Source of the DNA: an uncultured Lachnospiraceae bacterium
GTDB taxonomy: Bacteria > Bacillota > Clostridia > Lachnospirales > Lachnospiraceae
Assembly (NCBI GenBank): GCA_910577175.1
Contig: CAJTLU010000009.1
Coordinates: forward strand, 6,586-70,585
Length of the DNA stretch: 64,000 nt
Reading direction: 5' to 3'
The position numbers and the translations under genes were made by a program. Below the pieces are notes generated by a model. It worked only from the letters and a program-made list of their open reading frames with translations, was not told the origin of the DNA and made no database searches. This document shows, in pieces, positions 25,624 through 33,788 of this stretch (positions within the stretch are counted from its first letter, which is position 1; each line of letters begins with the position of its first letter).

Positions 25624-26331
25624 ATGTCGGAGCATTATATCGAATTTCACAATGTTACCAAAAGCTATGGCAGTGGAAATGCGCAGGTAAATGCCCTTTC
25701 CGGGGTCAGCTTTTCGGTGGACAAGGGAGAATTTTGTGTTCTTCTTGGCTCCTCCGGCGCAGGAAAGACGACGCTTTTGAATATGCTCGGAGGGATGGAC
25801 ACCGTTACGGATGGAAGCATTCTGTTTGACGGCAGGGAAATTTCTTCCCTGAAAAAACGGGCGTTGATTGACTACCGCCGCCATGACGTAGGATTTGTTT
25901 TTCAGTTTTACAATCTCATTCCCAATCTGACGGCTCTTGAAAATGTGGAGATTGCAGCACAGCTTTGCAAAAATCCGATTCCTGCAGGAGAGGCGCTTGC
26001 CATGGTTGGTCTTTCGGAGCGGGAGAGTAATTTTCCAGCACAGCTTTCAGGCGGTGAGCAGCAGCGTGTGGCAATTGCGCGCGCTCTTGCGAAAAACCCC
26101 CGGCTGCTGCTTTGCGACGAGCCGACCGGTGCGCTTGATTATGTGACGGGTAAGGCAGTGCTGAAGCTATTGTATGATTTAAGCCATGAGCGGAATACGA
26201 CGGTAATCATTATTACCCATAACCAGGCGATTGCGCCGATGGCAGACCGCATTATCCGTATTAAGAGCGGAAAGATACAGTCCAATGAAATCAATAAGAA
26301 CGTCACTTCGATTGACGAGATTGAGTGGTGA
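25624..26331 (+). CDS. ABC transporter ATP-binding protein, MacB/LolD type
   Basis: A 235-residue ATPase. Walker A GSSGAGKTT (about 43-51), Q-loop in FVFQFYNLIPNLTALENV, signature LSGGEQQRVAIARAL, Walker B LLLCDEPTGALD and the H-loop in VIIITHN. The FYNLIPxLTALENV and DEPTGALD sequences are characteristic of the MacB/LolD/FtsE-related class that works with FtsX-like permeases. The start follows AAAGGATAAC. The permease begins 2 bases after this gene's stop, so the two form one transporter. Likely exports peptides or lipophilic compounds. Confidence 0.94.
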   Translation: MSEHYIEFHNVTKSYGSGNAQVNALSGVSFSVDKGEFCVLLGSSGAGKTTLLNMLGGMDTVTDGSILFDGREISSLKKRALIDYRRHDVGFVFQFYNLIPNLTALENVEIAAQLCKNPIPAGEALAMVGLSERESNFPAQLSGGEQQRVAIARALAKNPRLLLCDEPTGALDYVTGKAVLKLLYDLSHERNTTVIIITHNQAIAPMADRIIRIKSGKIQSNEINKNVTSIDEIEW

Positions 26332-26333
26332 TT

Positions 26334-28805
26334 ATGGGAAAAGGTTCTGTTTTGAAATTAACATGGCGTACCATACGTGCCTTTTTCGGACGGTACATGG
26401 CATTGCTTCTGATTGTGGCGCTCAGCGCAGGCTTTTTTGCAGGGCTTAAAGTGACGAAGGACGCGATGGCGAATACCTGTGATAAGTTCCTCAAGGAGCA
26501 GGAGTTCTATGATTTTCGCATCTATTGCACCCTCGGGTTTACAAAAGAGGACGCGGAGCAGTTTGCAAAGCTTCCCGGTGTCCGTCTGGCAGAAGGAACC
26601 CAGACGATGGATGCGATACTTCATTATGACGAAAATGAGCACCCGTTTACGCTGCTCGCGCTGCCAGAGCAGGTCAACCTGCCGGCATTGACGGCGGGAA
26701 GAATGCCGGAGGCGGAAAACGAGTGTCTTGCCGACGACAGGCGTTTTAGTGAGGCGGACCTCGGAAAGACAATCCGTCTTTCCGAAGAAAATACGGAGAG
26801 TGTATTTTCAGGGCTTGGCAGGGAAGAGTTTATCATTACAGGTCTTGTGGATTCTCCGCTTTATATCGGCGTAGACAGAGGGACGACCGGAATCGGGAGC
26901 GGTATCGTCTATTCCTATCTGTATCTTTTGCAGGAGAATTTTACGGGAGAGTTCTATACGGAAATCGACCTGGTGCTGTCCGAACGGGAGAGGATTTACA
27001 GCAATGCCTATAAGGACTTAATTGAGCAGCATAAGGGGGAGGTTACAAAGCTGTGTGAGGAGCGTGCGGAGAAACGGTATGAGACGCTTCTGTCCGGCTA
27101 CGGTCTGACTCCGGAGCAGGGAGCGGCAGCCGGTATAAGGAAGCCGGTAAGCTATGTGCTGACCCGTTCTGAAAATGCAGGCTATGCAAGCTTTAAAAAC
27201 GATACTTCGATTATCAGCGGAATTGCCAATATTTTTCCGGTTTTCTTTATTTTGATTGCAATTCTGGTGTGTATGACGACCATGACAAGAATGGTAGACG
27301 AGGAGCGTACCCAGATCGGGGTTCTGAAGGCAATGGGTTTTGGAAACGGTACGATTATGGCAAAGTATCTGCTGTATGCCGGAAGCGCCACAGTCCTTGG
27401 CTGGATTGCCGGATTTTTTGTCTGTACCTGGGGGTTGCCGCAGGTATTTTGGTATGCATACCGTGTCATGTATGATTTTGCGCCGCTTTCTTATTTATTT
27501 AGTCCTCTGCTTGCCGGACTTACCCTGGCAGTATCGCTTGCCGGAATCCTTGGCAGCGCATTTCTTTCCTGCCGGAAGGAACTTAGCAGTGTTCCTGCAA
27601 AGCTGATACGTCCCCGTGCCGCGAAAAACGGAAAGCGCATTCTGTTAGAGCGGATTACGCTTCTTTGGAAGCGTCTGTCGTTCCTGCAGAAGATTACAAT
27701 GCGTAATATGTTCCGTTATAAGCGCCGGCTTTTTATGATGCTGTTCGGAATCAGCTGCTGTGCCGGGCTTGTGGTGACGGCGTTTGGCGTGCGGGATTCC
27801 ATGATTCATGTCGGCTCCCTCCAGTTTGAAGGAGTCCAGACCTATGATATTGAGGCATCCTTTGCGGAAGGGGACCTGGCGGATGTTTCCGCGGAGATTG
27901 CAACAATGGAGGAGGTGAAAGGGAGCTTTCCTGCGTCGATGCACAATGTAGAGCTGTCAGGAGGGGAAGCGTCCGGGACGGCAGTCTTAAATTCAGTTAC
28001 GCTGATGAGCTATGAAACGACCGAAGGACTTTCTGATTTCTGGGACCTTCACAGCGGAAAGAAGACGCTTGCTTATCCGGAAAAGGGAGAGGCTGTTTTG
28101 AACCGCAAGGCGGCGGAAAAGCTGAAGCTTTCCATAGGCGACCGCGTTACAATCTGCGACGCGCAGATGCAAAGCTGCACAGTAACCATAGCCGGCATTT
28201 TTGACAATTATATTTACAATTTTATTATGATATCGAAGGAGACCTATGAAGAGACGTTCGGGGCATGGGAAGCTAATACGCTTCTGCTTTCCATAGATGG
28301 AAATGAGGAAGAAACGGCAAGGACCCTGACCGGCATGGAGAAGGTCAAGGGAGTTTCCAGGCTTGCAGTGACAAAGGAGAATGTGGACAGCGCTCTTTCC
28401 TGCCTGAATTACATTATCTGGCTGATTGTGGTATTTTCGGGGGCGCTGGCGTTTATCGTTATTTTTAACCTGACGAATATCAATCTGGCGGAGCGGAGCC
28501 GCGAAATTGCCACAGTACAGGTGCTTGGCTTCTATCCGAGGGAGACGGAGAGCTATGTTTTGCGGGAAAATCTTGTTCTTTCTGTAATAGCTGGCATTAT
28601 CGGGCTGCCGCTTGGCACTCTGTTCCATCGCGTTGTCATGCACATGATTGTAATTGAATTGCTGGAATTTCAGAGGAAGGTAACGCCGTTAAGCTATGTG
28701 CTCGCTTTTGTCTGTACGATACTTTTCGCGTTTATTGTCAATCTGTTTATGAAACGCCAGATTGGAAAGATTCATATGGCGGAATCCTTAAAGGCGGTAG
28801 AGTAG
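26334..28805 (+). CDS. FtsX-like ABC permease
   Basis: An 823-residue permease with two FtsX domains. A first membrane segment lies at about residues 20-40, followed by an extracellular domain, then three segments around 300-430 in the first FtsX domain (NIFPVFFILIAILVCMTTMTRMVDEERTQIGVLKAMGF), a cytoplasmic region with a second segment near 470, another extracellular domain, and three final segments (ERSREIATVQVLGFYPRET). The ERxQIGxLKAxG and EIATVQVLGF motifs are coupling-helix signatures of the family. Partner of the ATPase just upstream. Confidence 0.92.
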   Translation: MGKGSVLKLTWRTIRAFFGRYMALLLIVALSAGFFAGLKVTKDAMANTCDKFLKEQEFYDFRIYCTLGFTKEDAEQFAKLPGVRLAEGTQTMDAILHYDENEHPFTLLALPEQVNLPALTAGRMPEAENECLADDRRFSEADLGKTIRLSEENTESVFSGLGREEFIITGLVDSPLYIGVDRGTTGIGSGIVYSYLYLLQENFTGEFYTEIDLVLSERERIYSNAYKDLIEQHKGEVTKLCEERAEKRYETLLSGYGLTPEQGAAAGIRKPVSYVLTRSENAGYASFKNDTSIISGIANIFPVFFILIAILVCMTTMTRMVDEERTQIGVLKAMGFGNGTIMAKYLLYAGSATVLGWIAGFFVCTWGLPQVFWYAYRVMYDFAPLSYLFSPLLAGLTLAVSLAGILGSAFLSCRKELSSVPAKLIRPRAAKNGKRILLERITLLWKRLSFLQKITMRNMFRYKRRLFMMLFGISCCAGLVVTAFGVRDSMIHVGSLQFEGVQTYDIEASFAEGDLADVSAEIATMEEVKGSFPASMHNVELSGGEASGTAVLNSVTLMSYETTEGLSDFWDLHSGKKTLAYPEKGEAVLNRKAAEKLKLSIGDRVTICDAQMQSCTVTIAGIFDNYIYNFIMISKETYEETFGAWEANTLLLSIDGNEEETARTLTGMEKVKGVSRLAVTKENVDSALSCLNYIIWLIVVFSGALAFIVIFNLTNINLAERSREIATVQVLGFYPRETESYVLRENLVLSVIAGIIGLPLGTLFHRVVMHMIVIELLEFQRKVTPLSYVLAFVCTILFAFIVNLFMKRQIGKIHMAESLKAVE

Positions 28806-28834
28806 CTTAAGAGGCTGTCGGACAAAGCGCACGG

Positions 28835-28862
28835 TCCGCTTTACAAGCGGAGAGTATTTTTT
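28835..28862 (+). terminator. Possible terminator of the ABC transporter operon
   Basis: TCCGCTT (28835-28841) pairs with AAGCGGA (28845-28851); a T6 run follows after five bases. The gap to the T-run makes it a weak candidate. Confidence 0.45.
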
Positions 28863-29031
28863 ACTGAAAAGGGAATACGGTTATTTCATTTTTGCATGTG
28901 CCTGCGTTCTACCGGATGTCTTCTGAGTGCCGCTAAGCCGCCCGGGGGGCGTCTTCACGCCGGAACAGTATTAAGTGCGTACAAAATATGGATACAGAAG
29001 AGAAAACAGGGTAGAAAAATCCGTTTGTTTT

Positions 29032-29040
29032 TGTTATAAT
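29032..29040 (+). promoter_or_regulatory. Extended -10 promoter
   Basis: TGTTATAAT with TATAAT at 29035-29040, about 30 bases before the start at 29071; -35 unclear. Confidence 0.6.
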
Positions 29041-29070
29041 ACGAATAAATAAATGTAAAGGAGAGTTCCA

Positions 29071-30507
29071 ATGAAAAAGATAGTAGAAATTTTAGTAACA
29101 GTGTGTGCGCTGATAGCTGGCGTCGGCTTTTTGTTGTTCGGCGCTCCCTCATTTGTAAAGGCAATGCAGGGGGCAAAGCCGCTTGAGGCAGGTCAGACGT
29201 TTTCCCAGGTGGAGGGAGATTACATATCCTATGAGGCTGCATATCCGATTGCTTCCTGGGTGGCGGAGTATTATTCCGGCGACGAGGACAGGGCAAAGAA
29301 GATGGGCTATGTAGTATATGATGCAGAACAGGAGGCATTTCTCACGGTGACAATCCCGGTCGACTATAAGGGAGCCTTGGAACAGCTGATGGATAACTTA
29401 GAGCTCAGGGCAAAGCTGCGGGCGGAAAAGGATATGGAGCCGGTTCTGGTGGAAGGTACGCCAAAGCGTATCGAGGGAAAGGCGACAAGGGAACCTCTTA
29501 CCGCGCTGGCAAAGAGTCGGATACTTGAGCTTTACGACAGGTACGGAGGGATTGACGGGACCAAGAACCGCTCGGATTATGCGGAGCATTTCGGCGACTG
29601 CGATGAGTATGGCAGGGTATTAGAGGACCTGTGTGTTGCCTTAGTGCAGGGAAAGGAAATGGAATGGTACGCTATCGAGGACGGCTGTGTAAACGGGTTT
29701 ACCCGGGGGCAACTGTTTCTTATCATGTTGGCTGCAGTTTTAAGCCTGCTGATTTTTGTGTTCCGTCTGATTTCGATGATAAAGAGCGGAAAGGCGGAGC
29801 CGTATAAGGCGTCTGCCGCAGACGGAAGGCTTAGACAGATAATTAACGCGCAGTGGTCCTGGGTAGCAGGCTGGTGCGACTACAGTATGAACAGGGGCCG
29901 CAGGCTTGCATATCTGTCTGCCGCAGGCGGGGCAGTAATTCTGACAGTTATCGGAGTTCTGGCAAAGATGCCGGTTCGCGGGATTCTTTCCTTTCATCTG
30001 CCGCTCGGACTGTTTTTAGGAGAGCTGACAGCATTGATGTTCTGGTTTTCCCAGAAGAAGCGTTCAAACCCGGATAAGATTCTTACGAAAATAGCAAAGA
30101 ATCTGGAAAAGCAGCTGCCGTCTTCTGCCGAGCAGGATGCTTTTGCAGAGGATTTCCTGAATACAGGGTCAAGCGAATGGGTCTTCCGCGAGCAGTGCAA
30201 GGAGACGATGCTTTACGGCGTAGTGGGAGAACGCTACTGGTCGGCGTTTTCCGGACTCGGAGTGGTTACCATTGTGGATTCGGAGAAGCTTCAGCGGATT
30301 GAGACAGAGGAAATTTCCGGTACGGTCAACGTGAACGGGGTGCGTACCAGATATCACTCCTGGGCAGCTAATTTCTTCTATCAGAGCGACGAGCCGAAGA
30401 AGAAATGTGATAAGGCGATTTCTTTTGAGACGAGTAATGGTATCGGGCATTTTATGACCCTTGTCCGGAGGAGGACGAATAACAGCATAGAGGTTATTTC
30501 CAAATAG
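29071..30507 (+). CDS. Membrane protein of unknown function, 478 residues
   Basis: Starts with a membrane segment or signal anchor (residues 4-26, VEILVTVCALIAGVGFLLFG), followed by an extracellular domain of about 180 residues with several Asp/Glu-rich helices, then three more membrane segments (about 214-233, 288-306, 308-330). The C-terminal 140 residues are soluble and contain FREQCKETMLYGVVGERYWSAF and TIVDSEKLQRIETEEISG. I recognise no family. The C-terminal part resembles in pattern the middle of the next gene's product, so the two are probably distant relatives acting together. Confidence 0.75.
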   Translation: MKKIVEILVTVCALIAGVGFLLFGAPSFVKAMQGAKPLEAGQTFSQVEGDYISYEAAYPIASWVAEYYSGDEDRAKKMGYVVYDAEQEAFLTVTIPVDYKGALEQLMDNLELRAKLRAEKDMEPVLVEGTPKRIEGKATREPLTALAKSRILELYDRYGGIDGTKNRSDYAEHFGDCDEYGRVLEDLCVALVQGKEMEWYAIEDGCVNGFTRGQLFLIMLAAVLSLLIFVFRLISMIKSGKAEPYKASAADGRLRQIINAQWSWVAGWCDYSMNRGRRLAYLSAAGGAVILTVIGVLAKMPVRGILSFHLPLGLFLGELTALMFWFSQKKRSNPDKILTKIAKNLEKQLPSSAEQDAFAEDFLNTGSSEWVFREQCKETMLYGVVGERYWSAFSGLGVVTIVDSEKLQRIETEEISGTVNVNGVRTRYHSWAANFFYQSDEPKKKCDKAISFETSNGIGHFMTLVRRRTNNSIEVISK

Positions 30508-30559
30508 GAAAAGGCAGGCGGCGCTTTTAGAACGCTGCTGGAAAGAGAAGGGGATTACT

Positions 30560-31210
30560 ATGATAAAGAAACTGACAATGAAGGAATGGATGGGGACAGG
30601 CTATGGGCTTCTGATGTGTCTGGTACTCGCAGTCCCTGCACTCTGGTACTTCGGGCCTTCCGCGCTTGCGGCTCTGCGCGGCTCGGTTCCTGCGCTTGCA
30701 GGGAAGCAGTCCATGACGAATATTTACGGGATGTCTGCCCTGGGGCTGTTCTTTCTGCTCCTTGCCCTGTTCATTGTGGGAAGGAAGCTTTCTGATTCCG
30801 TCGGAAAGAGAGTAAGGCGCTATCTGGAAAGCCGCCCGGATGTTACCGAGGAACAGCTGGACAGCGATTTTAGCATGGCGGAGAAAATCGGCAATGTCTG
30901 GATTGGAAGACGGTGGACCTTCAGCCATGAGCTGCGCTGTGTTTTACTGGAAAACGAGGGCATTGTGTGGGTGTTCAGCGAGAAGGAGCGGGTAAAGAAC
31001 AACATAACCTACTATCTTTGCTTCGGACTGGTCAGCGGAAAGGTTGAGCGGATGCGTGTACGGGAAAAGGACCTTACGCCGCTGATAGAAAGATATGGAA
31101 AAAGCCCGAGGATTCTGGCAGGCAACAGCCCGGAGTATAGCTATATGTTTCAAAACAATCTTGCTTCCTTTTTGAATCTGAAGTACAACGCAGAAGCGGA
31201 GAATAAATAA
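30560..31210 (+). CDS. Membrane protein of unknown function, 216 residues
   Basis: Two membrane segments at about residues 13-33 and 54-76, then a soluble C-terminal domain with IGNVWIGRRWTFSHELRCVL and NEGIVWVFSEKERVKNNITYYL. Similar in layout to the C-terminal half of the preceding gene (two membrane segments, then a domain with FREQC/FSHELRCVLL and VVTIVDSEK/GIVWVFSEK), suggesting shared ancestry. No known function. Starts after AGAGAAGGGG, 53 bases after the previous gene, in what looks like one transcript with it. Confidence 0.75.
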   Translation: MIKKLTMKEWMGTGYGLLMCLVLAVPALWYFGPSALAALRGSVPALAGKQSMTNIYGMSALGLFFLLLALFIVGRKLSDSVGKRVRRYLESRPDVTEEQLDSDFSMAEKIGNVWIGRRWTFSHELRCVLLENEGIVWVFSEKERVKNNITYYLCFGLVSGKVERMRVREKDLTPLIERYGKSPRILAGNSPEYSYMFQNNLASFLNLKYNAEAENK

Positions 31211-31216
31211 ATGTTC

Positions 31217-31269
31217 CCTGTTCCGGGCATACTGTTTCCAAAAAAGGAAGGTGGAACAGGAACAGTATG
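31217..31269 (+). promoter_or_regulatory. Overlapping complementary segments across the tepA start
   Basis: CCTGTTCC (31217-31224) pairs with GGAACAGG (31253-31260), and CATACTGTT (31228-31236) pairs with AACAGTATG (31261-31269), which includes the ATG. The order a-b-a'-b' fits an H-type pseudoknot that would enclose the ribosome site and hold the start codon. See findings. Confidence 0.4.
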
Positions 31270-31980
31270 GACAATGAGGAAAATAAATCTGGTGAGGAGA
31301 AAAAGGAGCAGCGCGAGGCCGCAAAGCAAAGGGATGAGAGGATTTCCGAGTACGGGCAGACGGTATTAAATGCCGAGGAGCCTGGAAAGCGGGTACATCT
31401 GCTTTCCATTATCGGGGAAATCGAGGGACACGAGTGTCTGGCGCAGAATGTAAAGACGACAAAGTATGAGCATGTGCTGCCGCAGCTTGCAGTTATTGAA
31501 GATGACAAAAGCATCGGCGGACTTCTGATTTTACTGAACACGGTCGGCGGCGATGTGGAAAGCGGTCTTGCGATTGCGGAAATGATTGCGTCGCTCAGCA
31601 AGCCGACGGTGTCGTTAGTGCTTGGCGGCGGACATTCCATCGGTGTGCCGCTTGCGGTATCGACCGATTATTCCTTTATCGTGCCGACCGGGACCATGAT
31701 TGTACATCCGGTCCGTATGAGCGGTATGGTCATCGGGGCGCCGCAGACGTATGAGTATTTCCGGAGAATCCAGGACCGCATCACCGGCTTTATCGAGTCG
31801 CACAGCAAGGTCAAGCAGGAGCGCATCGAGGAGCTGATGTTAAAGGAAGGGGAACTCACAAAGGACCTTGGGACCATTCTTGTGGGAGAGGATGCGGTAA
31901 AGGAAGGACTGATTGACGAGGTGGGCGGCATTCAGTCGGCAATGAAGAAGATTTATGAGATGATGGGGAAGCTTTCATAA
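31267..31980 (+). CDS. TepA-type ClpP-family protease
   Basis: A 237-residue ClpP/crotonase-fold serine protease related to B. subtilis TepA (YmfB). The catalytic Ser lies in LVLGGGHSIGVPLAVS, and the His in GTMIVHPVRMSG; a helical SKVKQERIEELML insertion matches the family. TepA cleaves signal peptides and small proteins and has been tied to protein export and spore outgrowth. The N-terminal 30 residues are charged and lack a signal peptide, so it acts in the cytosol. In Firmicutes it commonly precedes ftsK/spoIIIE; here ftsK begins 5 kb further on, with metabolic genes between. Confidence 0.9.
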   Translation: MDNEENKSGEEKKEQREAAKQRDERISEYGQTVLNAEEPGKRVHLLSIIGEIEGHECLAQNVKTTKYEHVLPQLAVIEDDKSIGGLLILLNTVGGDVESGLAIAEMIASLSKPTVSLVLGGGHSIGVPLAVSTDYSFIVPTGTMIVHPVRMSGMVIGAPQTYEYFRRIQDRITGFIESHSKVKQERIEELMLKEGELTKDLGTILVGEDAVKEGLIDEVGGIQSAMKKIYEMMGKLS

Positions 31981-31994
31981 AATAATGTGAAGTA

Positions 31995-32037
31995 AAGCAG
32001 GACAGCACTTTGTAAAAAGGCTGGTCCTGCTTATTTT
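31995..32037 (+). terminator. Terminator of tepA, possibly bidirectional
   Basis: AAGCAGGAC (31995-32003) pairs with GTCCTGCTT (32024-32032), followed by ATTTTG. It sits between convergent genes. Confidence 0.7.
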
Positions 32038-32050
32038 GTAATCTTTTGGT

Positions 32051-32317
32051 TTACCGGAATAATGTACAGTTCCCGGACTCCCTGTAATACCGGATTCGTT
32101 CTTCAATCGGTCCCCTGCCGCAGCCGAGCTGTGCTCCGAGGCAGTCGATACAGAGAAAAGAGGAGGCGTTCCGGGAAATCAGCTTCATGTAAATTGCTTT
32201 GTCATCTGCCGCAAGAGCGGCGCCGCAGGCTTTACAGACAGAAGCATTCTGCGGCGCGCCGTTCTCTTGTTTTTCCGGCATTGTCTGTGGTTCCATTTCC
32301 CGGAAATAAGGATTCAT
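32051..32317 (-). CDS. Small Cys-rich protein of unknown function
   Basis: An 88-residue protein on the minus strand whose ATG overlaps the alpha-galactosidase stop (ATGA), so it is translated from the same mRNA. It has a CKAC pair near residue 28 and CIDCLGAQLGC near residue 56, consistent with one zinc site, and a charged C-terminus. Small proteins of this make are frequent in Clostridia but no function is known to me. A second Met at residue 8 is an alternative start. Confidence 0.75.
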   Translation of the reverse strand: MNPYFREMEPQTMPEKQENGAPQNASVCKACGAALAADDKAIYMKLISRNASSFLCIDCLGAQLGCGRGPIEERIRYYRESGNCTLFR

Positions 32318-33480
32318 CGCTTTACGACCTTTGCACGGACAACGAGACAGTCATGCGCGGCAACGGTCGGCGCAAAGCGTTCGGTAAAGGTGCCGAGTTC
32401 TTTGTGCTCCCAGCAGTCATATAAAGAGAGCGCGGTGCCGGAGGCATACGGAAGTCCCATATCCCAGAACAGAAGCGGAAGCTCCCGGTTTCCTTCGCCG
32501 AGGTTGAAGAAGCCGATTGCGAGGTCACCGTTGGCTAAGAGCTTGACCAGCATAAAGGCGTCATAGCCGTGGAACCACTGCGGCTCCGGCTTAATCCGGT
32601 AAGCGCCGCGGCATTCAGGGTCCTGGTTAATGGCAATCAGGTCCTTGTTTAAGAGAATATCCTTTGTTTCCTTGCTTGCTTTGCGGATATCGCAGCCAAT
32701 CATAAGCGGGGAGCCCATCAGAGCCCAGAGGGAAAAATGGGTTTTGTATTCGGTGTCGGTGCAGCCGCCGACCTTGCTGCCGATAAAGTCATTATTGCTG
32801 CCGCCGTGCATGCCGACCACCAGCATATCGATATCATTATGGCAATAGTTTCCGGTATAGCATTCCTTTTCCAATTGGGAAAGAGCAAGATTTTTAATAG
32901 AATCCCAGTTGTCCTGGATGTCGCCGGTAGAGCGGTACATATGGGCACCAGACTCCCGAATCCACTGATAGACATTATCCTCGCCCCAGTTGCAGGCAGA
33001 AAACAGGATGTCCCTGCCGCAGTTCTTTAAGGCAATTCCCATTCGTTTGTAAAGAAGCTCGCCGTTTATCTGACGCGGCTTAAAGCAGTAGTCATACTTG
33101 AGGAAATCGATGCCCCATGCCGCAAACTGTGCGGCGTCCTGAAATTCGTGCTCAAAGCTGCCCGGATATCCCGCGCAGGTGTGCGTTCCGGCACAGGAAT
33201 ACATGCCGAACTTCAGGCCCTTTTCGTGAATATAGTCAGCAAGCGCCTTCATGCCGCTCGGAAATTTCTTCGGGTCGGCAACCAGATTTCCGTTTTCATC
33301 CCGTTCACGCAGACTCCAGCAGTCGTCGATAACGATGTACTCGTAGCCTGCTTCCTGATAGCCTTCCGAGACAAAAAGGTCAGCCACCTCTTTTATCAGG
33401 GTTTCATTGATATCCCAGGTAAATGTGTTCCATGAGTTCCAGCCCAGCGCCGGAAGCATGCCTGTCTTAGAAATGGTCAT
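32314..33480 (-). CDS. Alpha-galactosidase, glycoside hydrolase family 27
   Basis: A 388-residue intracellular enzyme (no signal peptide). It has the GH27 N-terminal signature LGWNSWNTFTWDINE and YIVIDDCWSLRERD, the nucleophile Asp in FLKYDYC (about residue 130) and the acid/base Asp in RSTGDIQDNWDS (about 185). It releases terminal alpha-linked galactose, for example from melibiose, raffinose or galactomannan fragments taken up from the diet. A GGAGGAAC ribosome site precedes the ATG. It is transcribed from its own promoter, divergently from the lipoprotein esterase. Confidence 0.93.
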   Translation of the reverse strand: MTISKTGMLPALGWNSWNTFTWDINETLIKEVADLFVSEGYQEAGYEYIVIDDCWSLRERDENGNLVADPKKFPSGMKALADYIHEKGLKFGMYSCAGTHTCAGYPGSFEHEFQDAAQFAAWGIDFLKYDYCFKPRQINGELLYKRMGIALKNCGRDILFSACNWGEDNVYQWIRESGAHMYRSTGDIQDNWDSIKNLALSQLEKECYTGNYCHNDIDMLVVGMHGGSNNDFIGSKVGGCTDTEYKTHFSLWALMGSPLMIGCDIRKASKETKDILLNKDLIAINQDPECRGAYRIKPEPQWFHGYDAFMLVKLLANGDLAIGFFNLGEGNRELPLLFWDMGLPYASGTALSLYDCWEHKELGTFTERFAPTVAAHDCLVVRAKVVKR

Positions 33481-33541
33481 GTAAGTTCCTCCGTTTTTTT
33501 CATTCTCTTAGTATAGGCAAAAACACCCATACGTTATTCTG

Positions 33542-33570
33542 ATTATATCGTTTTGCAAAGAAAAATTCAA
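33542..33570 (-). promoter_or_regulatory. Promoter of the alpha-galactosidase gene
   Basis: On the minus strand TTGAAT (33570-33565), 17-base spacer, TATAAT (33547-33542). Confidence 0.75.
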
Positions 33571-33582
33571 TGCTTTTTTCTG

Positions 33583-33591
33583 CCTGAGTTT
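33583..33591 (-). promoter_or_regulatory. AAACTCAAG-type motif, copy 3
   Basis: Minus strand AATGCAGAAACTCAGG, ending 12 bases before the -35 of the alpha-galactosidase promoter, the same spacing as at copy 1. Confidence 0.45.
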
Positions 33592-33658
33592 CTGCATTTT
33601 TTAGCAACCCCGTAAAGTCCCGGAGACTGTGTAACATACGGCGGGATACAAAATGCGG

Positions 33659-33667
33659 AAACTCAAG
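33659..33667 (+). promoter_or_regulatory. AAACTCAAG motif, copy 2
   Basis: AATGCGGAAACTCAAG, ending 17 bases before the -35 of the esterase promoter. Confidence 0.45.
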
Positions 33668-33684
33668 TTTTTTCCATGGGTTTG

Positions 33685-33714
33685 TTGACGGGAAGGGAGA
33701 GTGTGGGCTATAAT
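33685..33714 (+). promoter_or_regulatory. Promoter of the lipoprotein esterase gene
   Basis: TTGACG (33685-33690), 18-base spacer, TATAAT (33709-33714). Confidence 0.75.
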
Positions 33715-33788
33715 GATAGTACCAAATACGATTTTGCGGAGGAAAAAATGAAGAAAGGAAGGGGTTTCTAAAGAGCGGCTACGGGGCA

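Larger units (their letters stand above)
33481..33788. other. Divergent promoter region between alpha-galactosidase and esterase
   Basis: About 308 bases with no gene. Contains a minus-strand promoter (33542-33570), a plus-strand promoter (33685-33714), one AAACTCAAG-type motif for each direction, and the ATG and ribosome site of an 8-codon frame (33748) that probably belonged to the esterase. Confidence 0.7.
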
